Shown: positions 46,918 through 55,628 of the stretch, one piece after another | Position numbering within the stretch: position 1 is the stretch's first letter | Layout of the letters: every line of letters starts with the position of its first letter | Assembly: GCA_000953695.1 (NCBI GenBank) | Contig: LN554847.1 | Location: forward strand, 349,801 to 413,800 | Length of the DNA stretch: 64,000 nucleotides | Reading direction: 5' to 3' | From: Aliivibrio wodanis | Lineage (GTDB): Bacteria; Pseudomonadota; Gammaproteobacteria; Enterobacterales; Vibrionaceae | Notes under the pieces: model-generated | What the model saw: the letters and a program-made list of their open reading frames with translations, nothing else | What the model was told of the DNA's origin: nothing | The model's database searches: none | Made by a program: the position numbers and the translations under genes

Positions 46918-48315
46918 ATGAGCAGATTAACCAAAGAAGTGAATAAATTTGTCAATCGTAGTATGGATCGCCACGTTAAATTAGCGGTTACTGGATTATC
47001 TCGTGCAGGGAAGACTGCGTTTATTACTTCTTTTGTTAATCAGTGCTTACACGCAGCCTCAAGTGATAAATTACCTTTATTGTCAGTCACTCGAGAAGGG
47101 CGCATGATTGGTGCAAAACGAGTTTCCCAATCTAACCTTTCGGTCCCAAGCTTTACTTACGATGATGGTATGGAATCATTATTATCAGAGCCGCCAATGT
47201 GGCCAAAACCAACTCGTGATGTTAGTGAATTACGTTTAGCCATAAAATTTAAACCAAAATCAGGTTTGTTAAAACACTTACAAGATAGTTCAACCCTGCA
47301 TGTTGATATTGTTGACTATCCTGGTGAGTGGTTATTAGATCTGCCGTTATTAGATATGGACTATCTTGAGTGGTCAAAGCAACAACAAGTGAGCTTAACG
47401 GGGCACAGGAAAATACTCTCTGAAATATGGTTAGAAGAAGCACAAAAATTAGACCCATTAGCCCCTGTTGATGAGAAGCAACTTGCTTATATTGCAGAAC
47501 TATTTACTCAATATCTCCATACTTGTAAAGATGCTAAGGGGTTACATTGGGTGCAACCGGGACGATTTGTTCTACCTGGAGAGTTGGCTGGAGCGCCCGT
47601 ATTACAGTTTTTCCCATTTATGTTTCTGCATAAATACACCGAAGATGAATTATCAAAGGCAAGTAAAGACTCGAATATTGCAGTGCTAAAAAAACGCTAT
47701 AAACATTATCAACAACATGTGGTGAAGAAGTTTTATAACGAACACTTTAGGCATTTTGATCGTCAAATCGTATTGGTGGATTGTTTACAACCATTAAATG
47801 CTGGGGAGCAGTCGTTCAACGATATGCGCCAAGCGGTTGATCAGCTAATGCATAGTTTCCAATATGGCAAAAGCTCAATGCTTAAGCGTCTATTTTCACC
47901 GAAAATTGATAAGGTATTGTTTGCTGCAACCAAAGCAGATCACGTTACTCCTGAACAGCATCCAAATATGGTGTCTTTATTACAGCAGATGATCCATCAA
48001 ACATGGCAAGAAACTGCGTATGAAGGTATTAAAATGGAATGTATGAGCATTGCTTCAATTCAAGCAACAACCGCAGGAATGATAGATGAGGACGGTGAAT
48101 TGTTTGCGGCAATTTCAGGTGTTAATTCAGAGCAACAGCCGATGATGATGTTCCCGGGTGAAGTTCCGCAACGTATTCCAACTAAAGCCTATTGGGAAAC
48201 AAAGCCCTTTAATTTTATGAGCTTTCAACCTCTGAATAATGAAAGTGATAAGCCACTGCAACACATCCGAATGGATAAAGCGATGCAGTTCTTATTAGGA
48301 GATAAATTAGTATGA
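46918..48315 (+). CDS. ycjX: YcjX-family GTPase-like protein of the psp regulon
   Basis: The 465-residue protein has a P-loop (LSRAGKTAFITS, about 26-37) and a later nucleotide-binding pattern (ATKADHVT, about 338-345). The family is joined to PspF control in enterobacteria; a nucleotide-driven role at the membrane is likely but not proven. It overlaps ycjF by four bases (ATGA). The order pspABC-ycjX-ycjF matches that of enterobacteria, without pspD and pspE. Confidence 0.93.
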   Translation: MSRLTKEVNKFVNRSMDRHVKLAVTGLSRAGKTAFITSFVNQCLHAASSDKLPLLSVTREGRMIGAKRVSQSNLSVPSFTYDDGMESLLSEPPMWPKPTRDVSELRLAIKFKPKSGLLKHLQDSSTLHVDIVDYPGEWLLDLPLLDMDYLEWSKQQQVSLTGHRKILSEIWLEEAQKLDPLAPVDEKQLAYIAELFTQYLHTCKDAKGLHWVQPGRFVLPGELAGAPVLQFFPFMFLHKYTEDELSKASKDSNIAVLKKRYKHYQQHVVKKFYNEHFRHFDRQIVLVDCLQPLNAGEQSFNDMRQAVDQLMHSFQYGKSSMLKRLFSPKIDKVLFAATKADHVTPEQHPNMVSLLQQMIHQTWQETAYEGIKMECMSIASIQATTAGMIDEDGELFAAISGVNSEQQPMMMFPGEVPQRIPTKAYWETKPFNFMSFQPLNNESDKPLQHIRMDKAMQFLLGDKLV

Positions 48316-49349
48316 GTGAATTAAAGAAACAACGTATTTTTCAGTCACAAGCGTTACATCAAGGAAAGGAGTATCACCAAGAACAAGAGCCGATTGAATC
48401 TCTGAATACTCAAAAATTATTTGAAGAAAACGTTAAGTTTGTTCCTCAATCTATAGAAGAAGAGGAACTTGATGGTGTGGATATTGAAACGCCATTAATA
48501 AAAAAGAAAACCCATTGGAGTATTAAAACACTGATTGGTGGATTTCTTGGTTTAACAGTGTGGCAAAGTATTGATCATGTCATTACCGCAATTCAATCGG
48601 CTGATTTTCTGTCATTGGGGTGGGCTGGATTAATTAGTTTAGCGGCGGTGATGGGGGTAAGCGCGATAGGTCGTGAATTGTGGACATTACGAAAACTAAA
48701 AAATCGTGCAGAGATCCAACACCAAGTGGCTGAATTAGCTGAAGGCAATGGTATTGGTCAGGCAAAACCATTTTGTGAAGCGTTAGCTAAGAAAGGGTTA
48801 ACGACGAGTACTGTAGAATATACACGTTGGCAGAATAGCATTGAATCACATCATAACAACGCTGAAGTGTTTGAAATGTATGATTCTATGGTGGTTTCAG
48901 AACAAGATAAACGAGCAAAGGCCTTAATCAGCAAGCATGCTGGTGAATCAGCGTTAATGGTGGCATTAAGCCCATTAGCCGTGGTGGATATGTTGTTGGT
49001 TGCGTGGCGTAACATTCGATTAATCGAACAAGTATCTCAAGTTTATGGTGTTGAGTTGGGTTATTGGGGACGTTTACGCTTGTTTAAAATGGTGCTGCAA
49101 AACATGGCTTTTGCCGGAGCAACCGAAATGGTGACGGATGTTGGTGTTGATATGCTTTCTACTGGGTTGGCGGGTAAGTTATCAACCAGAGCGGCACAAG
49201 GGTTAGGTATCGGCTTATTAACGGCACGTTTTGGATTAAGAACCATGAATCTAATGCGTCCATTACCATGGCAAGCCAGAGAAGCGCCTAAGCTTTCTGA
49301 TATGCGTAAAACCATTATTGCTCAATTAGGATCCAAATTGAGTTCATAA
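48312..49349 (+). CDS. ycjF: YcjF-family inner-membrane protein
   Basis: The 345-residue protein has a charged N-terminal region, two membrane segments at about 75-95 and 98-118, and a DUF697-type C-terminal region (ALMVALSPLAVVDMLLVAWRN). In enterobacteria it is read with ycjX under PspF. The first codons overlap the ycjX stop. It ends about 80 bp before the TPP riboswitch, with no clear terminator. Confidence 0.92.
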   Translation: MSELKKQRIFQSQALHQGKEYHQEQEPIESLNTQKLFEENVKFVPQSIEEEELDGVDIETPLIKKKTHWSIKTLIGGFLGLTVWQSIDHVITAIQSADFLSLGWAGLISLAAVMGVSAIGRELWTLRKLKNRAEIQHQVAELAEGNGIGQAKPFCEALAKKGLTTSTVEYTRWQNSIESHHNNAEVFEMYDSMVVSEQDKRAKALISKHAGESALMVALSPLAVVDMLLVAWRNIRLIEQVSQVYGVELGYWGRLRLFKMVLQNMAFAGATEMVTDVGVDMLSTGLAGKLSTRAAQGLGIGLLTARFGLRTMNLMRPLPWQAREAPKLSDMRKTIIAQLGSKLSS

Positions 49350-49428
49350 GTTGAGAATTAGTTAACTCTAGTTAGCATTCTTATAAAAAGCATACTATTT
49401 ACAAATCGATTAATGATAGTATGTCGGC

Positions 49429-49512
49429 ATTAGTCGGGGAGCCAATAGGCTGAGATCGCAATAGCGAACCCGTTGAACCTGATTCAGTTAGTACTGGCGT
49501 AGGGAACTAATG
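49429..49512 (+). promoter_or_regulatory. TPP riboswitch (THI element) of thiD
   Basis: The run contains the conserved pieces GGGGAGCC, GGCTGAGAT, GCGAACCCGTTGAACCTGAT and ACTGGCGTAGGGAAC, closed by CATTAGT (49429-49435) with ACTAATG (49506-49512). Thiamine pyrophosphate binding should turn thiD off. A short GATC/GATC hairpin with T-rich tail follows (about 49526-49545) and may be the off-state terminator. Confidence 0.95.
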
Positions 49513-49624
49513 GTCCTTTTGATACGATCTTTTCGATCCGTTTCTTTTGGTGAGATCTCGCGTCTATACGTATTTTATTCTCACTATGACTGTTTTTCCT
49601 GACCGTTAGTTAGGGAAAATAAGT

Positions 49625-50440
49625 ATGCTTATAGTAAAAACACCCATTGTATTAACCATTGCTGGATCTGACAGTGGTGGTGGCGCAGGGATCCAAGCCG
49701 ACATCAAAGCGATTTCTGCAACCGGCAGTTATGCTTGCTCTGTGATTACCGCATTAACCGCTCAAAATACGCAAGGCGTTACGGGTATTTATCCAATCAG
49801 CAGTGAATTTGTTGAGCAGCAACTTGATGCTGTTTTCTCTGATTTAAATGTCGTTGCCGTTAAAGTGGGGATGCTGAGTGATTCTAATATAATCGACTCT
49901 GTTGCGAAAAAAATAAAACAATACACGCCACAATATTTAGTTGTTGATCCTGTGATGGTTGCAACCAGCGGTGATCTTCTTCTGCAATCCTCTGCTCTTG
50001 AAAGCCTTAAATTTGAGCTACTTCCCCTTGCTGATGTTATTACCCCAAACCTACCAGAAGCAGCAGCATTAATTAACGTGAAAATACCCGAAAGTGAAGT
50101 TGAAATGACAGCAATGATCGATGAACTTCGTCAATTAGGTGCTAAGTCAGTATTGCTAAAAGGCGGGCATTTAGAAAAGGATGAAAACAGTACCGATTTG
50201 CTGATTTTATCTGATTCTATAGAGCGTTTATCTACCTCTCGTATTAAAACTCGTAATACACACGGCACTGGCTGCACGTTATCATCAGCAATTGCCTCGT
50301 ATTTAGCGCAAGGTCATGAATTACTGGCTGCCGTTGCGTTAGGTAAGCAATACATTACTCAAGCGATTATCCATGCGGATGAGCTGAGTATTGGTAAGGG
50401 GCATGGGCCTGTGAATCACTTTTTTGTATTAAATTCTTAG
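49625..50440 (+). CDS. thiD: Hydroxymethylpyrimidine (phosphate) kinase
   Basis: ThiD phosphorylates HMP and HMP-phosphate in thiamine synthesis and salvage. The 271-residue protein has the ribokinase-type motifs TIAGSDSGGGAGIQADIK at the N-terminus and THGTGCTLSSAIASYLA (anion hole and catalytic Asp region) near residues 218-234. TPP control upstream supports the call. A standalone gene here; other thi genes are not in the window. Confidence 0.96.
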   Translation: MLIVKTPIVLTIAGSDSGGGAGIQADIKAISATGSYACSVITALTAQNTQGVTGIYPISSEFVEQQLDAVFSDLNVVAVKVGMLSDSNIIDSVAKKIKQYTPQYLVVDPVMVATSGDLLLQSSALESLKFELLPLADVITPNLPEAAALINVKIPESEVEMTAMIDELRQLGAKSVLLKGGHLEKDENSTDLLILSDSIERLSTSRIKTRNTHGTGCTLSSAIASYLAQGHELLAAVALGKQYITQAIIHADELSIGKGHGPVNHFFVLNS

Positions 50441-50449
50441 CATTATTTT

Positions 50450-51271
50450 TTAAAACTTAGCGATATAAAATTTGAGCACTTGAGGTGCTCTTTTTTTCTT
50501 TTGTTTTTGTTTCATGTCATACATATGCTTATCTGCTCTAATAAGAGCGTTTTCTATATCATCCTTGTTGGTGCTTTCTACGCCATAGGCAAACGTAATG
50601 GGTTCATTAGCAAGTTGTTTATATATGTCATTAATAAAATCAGTTGCGCGACCTTTATGGGTAGTGACGACGAATTCATCACCACCGATACGAAAAGCCA
50701 TTTCTTGAGCTAGACAGGCTTTTCTTAATACTTGAGAAAAACGAATAATCATTCGATCACCGACTTGATGGCCCTTTATATCATTAATCTTTTTCAATTC
50801 ATTTAAATCAAAATAAATCAAATCAAACATATCAAGTTTTACTTGAGGCAGTTTTTTTCTGTTGTAGAGAGCGGTTAATTCATCTTTCATGCTTTGTTTT
50901 GCAAGATCTTGAACCATGTGAGTAATACCAATAGCAATACATAAAAAAGCTGCAAAGAGAGACCCGTCATCTAAAATGGTATCAATAACTTCACAATGGT
51001 CGGCATGTTTTTCAATTATTGGAAACTCAGTCAATAAGTCATAGCTTTTGTTAAATATGAGTAAAGAAACGCCAATACTTAAAAAAGAGTAAGATTTAAA
51101 AAAACGGTAAGCAGTTAGGCCGATATAAACTAACAAAATAAGAGTCAGTCCTTCGAAAATTAAATCGGAATAAGACTCAAAACCAATAGCTTCATACAAA
51201 GCAATACAGGCAGCTAGACATAAGGAAAGAATCACGGTGACAATAATTGGTCTTTTATTATTTCGTTCCAT
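50450..51271 (-). CDS. Membrane diguanylate cyclase (GGDEF protein)
   Basis: The 273-residue protein has four membrane segments in the first 125 residues (for example PIIVTVILSLCLAACIALY, LIFEGLTLILLVYIGLTAY, SFLSIGVSLLIFNKSYDLL, SLFAAFLCIAIGITHMV) and a GGDEF domain with DELTALYNRKKL and intact RIGGDEF. The I-site position reads CLAQ, not RxxD, so product inhibition is unlikely. There is no separate sensory domain; the membrane part may sense the signal. The coding end overlaps thiD's terminator on the opposite strand. Confidence 0.92.
   Translation of the reverse strand: MERNNKRPIIVTVILSLCLAACIALYEAIGFESYSDLIFEGLTLILLVYIGLTAYRFFKSYSFLSIGVSLLIFNKSYDLLTEFPIIEKHADHCEVIDTILDDGSLFAAFLCIAIGITHMVQDLAKQSMKDELTALYNRKKLPQVKLDMFDLIYFDLNELKKINDIKGHQVGDRMIIRFSQVLRKACLAQEMAFRIGGDEFVVTTHKGRATDFINDIYKQLANEPITFAYGVESTNKDDIENALIRADKHMYDMKQKQKKKRAPQVLKFYIAKF
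50474..50497 (+). terminator. thiD terminator, inside the convergent GGDEF gene's 3' end
   Basis: GAGCAC-TTGAG-GTGCTC followed by seven T. It lies within the coding sequence of the opposite-strand GGDEF gene, in codons for its last 20 residues. Confidence 0.85.
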
Positions 51272-51492
51272 ATCGCATGCTCGCTGTTAATGGTATGTTA
51301 CACCTAACTGAGGGTACTTAATTTTTTTAGAAAAATAAATAGAAACTACAGAATTAATTTTGAATAAGTTGACTTCTGTATAGTATAGATGAGTCTATAA
51401 ATTGTGACAGTAAGCACAAGGATGTATTGATAAGTATCATATTAAGAATAATGTATGGTATGTTAGAGGTTCGTTGCTTTTAAGGTTTTAGT

Positions 51493-54279
51493 ATGCACTT
51501 TATTTCATCACTAAGAAGTCGAGTATTATTTAATTTAATTCTTGCCCTACTTCCTGCCGCTATCATCATTTCACTTAATATTTGGTATGAATATCGAACT
51601 GAAAAGCAGCTAATCCAAAATGAAGTTAGAGCCACTGTCGACGCATTGGCAAGTGAGCATATTGAGGCGATTGTTGAAATTCAGAAGGTGTTAAAAGAGC
51701 TGAGTCAGTTTAGTGAATTGCAAGCACCGTCAAGTCAAGCGTGTAACAGCATTATCTCAAAAGCATTGAAATTACATAGGGAACTAAGTAATTTAGGGGT
51801 TCCTTTGGCAAATGGCGATTTATTATGCAATGCAACACCACTTACAAAAAAAGTAAATGTGGCAGACCGTTTGTACTTTCAAGAAGCGATTAACGAACAA
51901 CGTTTGTCTATGAGTGAATTCCAAACGGATAGAGCGACTCAGCAGACGTCATTGAATTTTGCTTACCCAGTATTAGATCAAAATAATAACAGTATTGCGG
52001 CTGTCGTTGCGGTAACTGATTTTGATCGATGGAGAGAAGAAGTGTCGAAACTCACTCTTCCTGATGATTCTGTTGTTATTGTTTATGATGAACATCGTTA
52101 TATTTCTTTCTTTCAATCTCTAGCGCTCCCACAACAAAATATTACTAGCCTAAAAGATGTATTTATTGAAGGTGATGTTTTTAACGACAGCATTACAGAG
52201 GTCGTTGGCAAGGATGGTATTCGTCGTTTAGCACTTAGCATTAATTTACTTCCTCAGCGATTTAACCATAACATGACCATGGTAGTCGCTTTACCGATTG
52301 AACACGTTTACGAAGGGGTGATCTATACCTTTCTTCGTAATGTTGTGCTGTTTATTATCTGTAGTTTTCTTTTCTTTTTTGTTTTATTTTTTGGTTTAAA
52401 TAAAAGTGTACTTTCTCCTGTTCGACAATTACTTTCTAGCACCAGAAAGTATGTTGAAAGCAAGAATGGACAATCCTCAGAGAAGACTAATGAATTAACC
52501 TTATTATCTCAGCATTTTGAATTTGTTCTGCAAGAGCAAGAAATGATAGAGGGTGAGTTGATTGATAAAGAGAAACGATTAAGTGGTGCGTATAAAAGAA
52601 TAAACAATTTACTTGATAATTCAACGTATGGCGTAGTGGAGTGGGACCCAAACCTGAACATTAGCCGTTGGTCTAAAATGTGTCACTCCATTTTTTCTAT
52701 TGATGCAGAAACACTAATTGGAACTAATATTACTGAAACTAAAGGTATCGTTGGTGACTATTTTTCTAATATGAGTCTTGAGCTTGAAAAGATGAGTGCG
52801 GGTCATAGTGAGCAAGCTCATTGTGAAAGTTCGTTTAGAAATCAATCGGGTGAAGTGGTAGTTTTGAAATGGAAGCTATCTGCAATTTATGACCACGATA
52901 ATCTGATTGGTATTCTTGGCTTAGTTGAAAACATTACTAAGCAGGTAGAATATCAGCAAGAAATTGAACATCAAGCCCGTTTTGATACTCTAACCGGAGC
53001 ACCTAATCGTTATGCTTTTATTCGTAATTTAGACATAAAAATTGAGCATAAGAGTCACTTCTCTTTACTGCATATTGATATTAAAGGCTTTAAATTCGTT
53101 AATGATCACTATGGTCATAAGCTCGGGGATCATTTACTAAAAACGCTAGTTAAACATATAGAAAAGCAAGTTAGGGAGGGGGAGTTTTTTGCTCGATTAA
53201 GCGGAAATGAATTTATCTATTTACTGCCTTTTAATGATGATTTACAGATAAATTCACGATTAGATACATTGCGTTCAATTTTCTGTGAACCAATTAAATT
53301 GGGAGATGTAAACCACGTTAGCTATATTCATTGTGGTATTTCTAAGACATCAGAATTCATATATAGCGCAGAAGAGGTGTTACGCCAAGCGGGTATTGCC
53401 TTACATTACGCTAAGCGACATTCAAAGTCTGATATCTATATTTATAGTACAGAAATGGAAGAGCAAGAACGTTTACGATTTGATTTAGAGCATGAGCTAA
53501 AAGCGGCATTAATAAATGAAGAGTTTGAGCTTTACTATCAACCTATTTTGAATCACAGGACGTCATCCTTTGATGCAGCAGAAGCACTGATCCGTTGGAA
53601 CCATCCAGAAAAAGGCCTTATTCCACCAGATAAGTTTATCCCTTTGGCTGAAGAGACAGGTTTTATCCATCAGTTAGGGCTCTGGGTATTAGAAGAGTCA
53701 ATTCGCCAAATTTCTGTATGGCATGCTGAAGGATTAGATATTTCTAAAGTATCGGTCAATATGTCTGCTTTGCAATTGAATGACGCGGATATCGTCTATA
53801 AAGTCAGCCATGCATTAATGACTTATAAAGTAGAGCCTAAACATCTTATTGTTGAAGTAACAGAAAGTGCATTATTGGACAGTGGCAGTGAGATATTGGA
53901 TCGAATTAGTGGAATTAAAGCGTTAGGTGTTTCTATTGCTTTAGATGATTTTGGCACTGGTTATTCTAGCCTAAGCTACCTTTCAAATTTGCCATTGAAT
54001 CGATTAAAAATAGATCGTTCTTTTGTAAACCGAATTGGTACTGCCCGTGATGAAGTACTTATTAATGCGATAATCTCTATTGCACACGGCATGGACTTAT
54101 CCGTGGTGGCAGAGGGAATAGAAACGGATGAACACCTCAGTTTTCTCTTAGGCAAAGGATGTGAATATGGCCAAGGGTATCTATTTAGTAAGCCGTTACC
54201 TGTAAAAGAGTTTGAGGTCTTTATTCAACAGAATTTAGCTGTGGAAGAACCGGTTGAATTTACACCAAAGTTTATGTAA
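51493..54279 (+). CDS. Cache-PAS-GGDEF-EAL protein, probable c-di-GMP phosphodiesterase
   Basis: The 928-residue protein has a membrane segment at about 11-28, a periplasmic Cache-like domain (about 30-270, with RLYFQEAINEQR and QTSLNFAYPV), a second membrane segment at about 280-300, a PAS domain (about 370-490), a GGDEF domain and an EAL domain (about 665-915). The GGDEF motif is SGNEF, so cyclase activity is probably lost. The EAL motif is intact (AEALIRW), as are LDDFGTGYSSL, LKIDRSFV and VAEGIET, so it should degrade cyclic di-GMP. A possible role of the SGNEF domain is GTP-binding regulation. Confidence 0.93.
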   Translation: MHFISSLRSRVLFNLILALLPAAIIISLNIWYEYRTEKQLIQNEVRATVDALASEHIEAIVEIQKVLKELSQFSELQAPSSQACNSIISKALKLHRELSNLGVPLANGDLLCNATPLTKKVNVADRLYFQEAINEQRLSMSEFQTDRATQQTSLNFAYPVLDQNNNSIAAVVAVTDFDRWREEVSKLTLPDDSVVIVYDEHRYISFFQSLALPQQNITSLKDVFIEGDVFNDSITEVVGKDGIRRLALSINLLPQRFNHNMTMVVALPIEHVYEGVIYTFLRNVVLFIICSFLFFFVLFFGLNKSVLSPVRQLLSSTRKYVESKNGQSSEKTNELTLLSQHFEFVLQEQEMIEGELIDKEKRLSGAYKRINNLLDNSTYGVVEWDPNLNISRWSKMCHSIFSIDAETLIGTNITETKGIVGDYFSNMSLELEKMSAGHSEQAHCESSFRNQSGEVVVLKWKLSAIYDHDNLIGILGLVENITKQVEYQQEIEHQARFDTLTGAPNRYAFIRNLDIKIEHKSHFSLLHIDIKGFKFVNDHYGHKLGDHLLKTLVKHIEKQVREGEFFARLSGNEFIYLLPFNDDLQINSRLDTLRSIFCEPIKLGDVNHVSYIHCGISKTSEFIYSAEEVLRQAGIALHYAKRHSKSDIYIYSTEMEEQERLRFDLEHELKAALINEEFELYYQPILNHRTSSFDAAEALIRWNHPEKGLIPPDKFIPLAEETGFIHQLGLWVLEESIRQISVWHAEGLDISKVSVNMSALQLNDADIVYKVSHALMTYKVEPKHLIVEVTESALLDSGSEILDRISGIKALGVSIALDDFGTGYSSLSYLSNLPLNRLKIDRSFVNRIGTARDEVLINAIISIAHGMDLSVVAEGIETDEHLSFLLGKGCEYGQGYLFSKPLPVKEFEVFIQQNLAVEEPVEFTPKFM

Positions 54280-54313
54280 TAGATAACATCAAACAGTTAT
54301 CGAGCACAAAGAG

Positions 54314-54351
54314 AAAGCCGTTACGTATTGATGTAACGGCTTTCGTGTTTT
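54314..54351. terminator. Bidirectional terminator
   Basis: Arms AAAGCCGTTAC and GTAACGGCTTT, then CGTGTTTTT. It separates the EAL gene from the convergent DsbA-like gene. Confidence 0.88.
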
Positions 54352-55082
54352 TATGGATTAAGTTGCTCTGTGATTATTGTTTCTAAATCTTCTTGAGGTA
54401 TAAATCCTGGGATAATTTCATTACCAATGATTAAGCTTGGTGTTCCTCTAAGCCCAAGTTGGCTAAAGATCTTTTCATTTTTTTCAACCAACTCTTCTTT
54501 TTTTGGATTTGGTGTCAATTCTTTTTGGGTCTGAGTTAAATCTGCAATTTTCATTACTGATGTGCTGTCATGTCGTGATGGTTTTGCCATCATTAAACGG
54601 TGAACTTCGGTAAATTTAGAACGATCATTTTCCCATAAATTTAATGCATACCATGCTGTATTGGTTTTTAGTTCTGGGATCATACGTTGTTGGAATGGAA
54701 GTAGAATATTTACAACGCGGATCTCTGGATGTTTTTTAATTACTTCAACTAATCCCGATTCTAAGCGCTTACAATATGGGCAGTTATAGTCAGTGAAATT
54801 AATAATAGTTAACTTAGGGTTTTCAGCGCCAAAATAGGGTTGCTGTGGGTTGTTATATAAATAATCGTGATTGGTTTTTAAGATAGAGTCTAATGATTTT
54901 TGTCCATCAAGGTATTGACTTAAATTGGTATGTAAACCTTCAATTAACTCTGGATTTTGACGTAATAAGCTAGTGATCTCAGTTAATTGTTGTTCTTGAT
55001 CTGTTGTTACGCTCTGTGCGGAAACGAGCGGAGATAAAAGCAGAGTTGCTGTAATTGTTGCTGATAATAGTAGTGATTTCAT
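54351..55082 (-). CDS. scsC: DsbA/DsbG-like thiol oxidoreductase (ScsC-type)
   Basis: The 243-residue periplasmic protein has a signal peptide (ITATLLLSPLVSA), an N-terminal helical region (likely oligomerisation), and a thioredoxin-like domain with FTDYNCPYCKRLE (about 93-105) and the cis-Pro loop RGTPSLIIGN. It matches ScsC, which handles copper stress and isomerises or reduces disulphides with ScsB. It is the last gene of the operon, 9 bp after scsD. The gene name rests on motif and order. Confidence 0.85.
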   Translation of the reverse strand: MKSLLLSATITATLLLSPLVSAQSVTTDQEQQLTEITSLLRQNPELIEGLHTNLSQYLDGQKSLDSILKTNHDYLYNNPQQPYFGAENPKLTIINFTDYNCPYCKRLESGLVEVIKKHPEIRVVNILLPFQQRMIPELKTNTAWYALNLWENDRSKFTEVHRLMMAKPSRHDSTSVMKIADLTQTQKELTPNPKKEELVEKNEKIFSQLGLRGTPSLIIGNEIIPGFIPQEDLETIITEQLNP

Positions 55083-55091
55083 GAGGTAACC

Positions 55092-55628
55092 TTAAGCGAA
55101 AAATAAACGTAGCCACAGACCAAATGGAGTCGTAGCACCGGTTGTAATAGAAGATACTTTGCCATTACTAATAATGACAATTGAAGGGGTCGCAGTGACT
55201 CCCCATTCTTTACTTATCTGTCCTGTTGAATCATTGATTACTGGAAACTCGTATTCCTTGTAATTCATGAATTGTGACAATCGTTTATTATCACCAGAGG
55301 TAATAGCAACAGACACGACTTGATGATCATTTGCTAACCAAGAGACGCTAGGGCTAACAACGTTGCAAATAGGACACCATGTACCCCAGAAATACAGTAA
55401 AACCGGTTCATTGTGACTCATTTTTTCTATATCAACCCAGTTTCCATTGATCGTATTTATTGATAGCTCTGGTATTGATTCTGATGGCATATCTTTACTG
55501 CGCCAAAAATCGATAGCGGAAACAAGTAAGATAATAAAGAAAGCTAGTTTTGCTATTTCTTTAATAAATTTGATCACATCTGCTTTAGAATTCTTTGGTT
55601 TCTTTTCATTTACCGAGTCCTGAGTCAT
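55092..55628 (-). CDS. scsD: Membrane-anchored thioredoxin-like protein (ScsD-type)
   Basis: The 178-residue protein has an N-terminal membrane segment (about 25-42) and a TlpA-like domain with WGTWCPICNVV (about 80-90) and ATPSIVII at the cis-Pro site. In Salmonella ScsD sits in the same gene cluster. Its start overlaps the ScsB-like gene's stop by one base. Reductant delivery to the periplasm is the expected role. Confidence 0.85.
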   Translation of the reverse strand: MTQDSVNEKKPKNSKADVIKFIKEIAKLAFFIILLVSAIDFWRSKDMPSESIPELSINTINGNWVDIEKMSHNEPVLLYFWGTWCPICNVVSPSVSWLANDHQVVSVAITSGDNKRLSQFMNYKEYEFPVINDSTGQISKEWGVTATPSIVIISNGKVSSITTGATTPFGLWLRLFFA

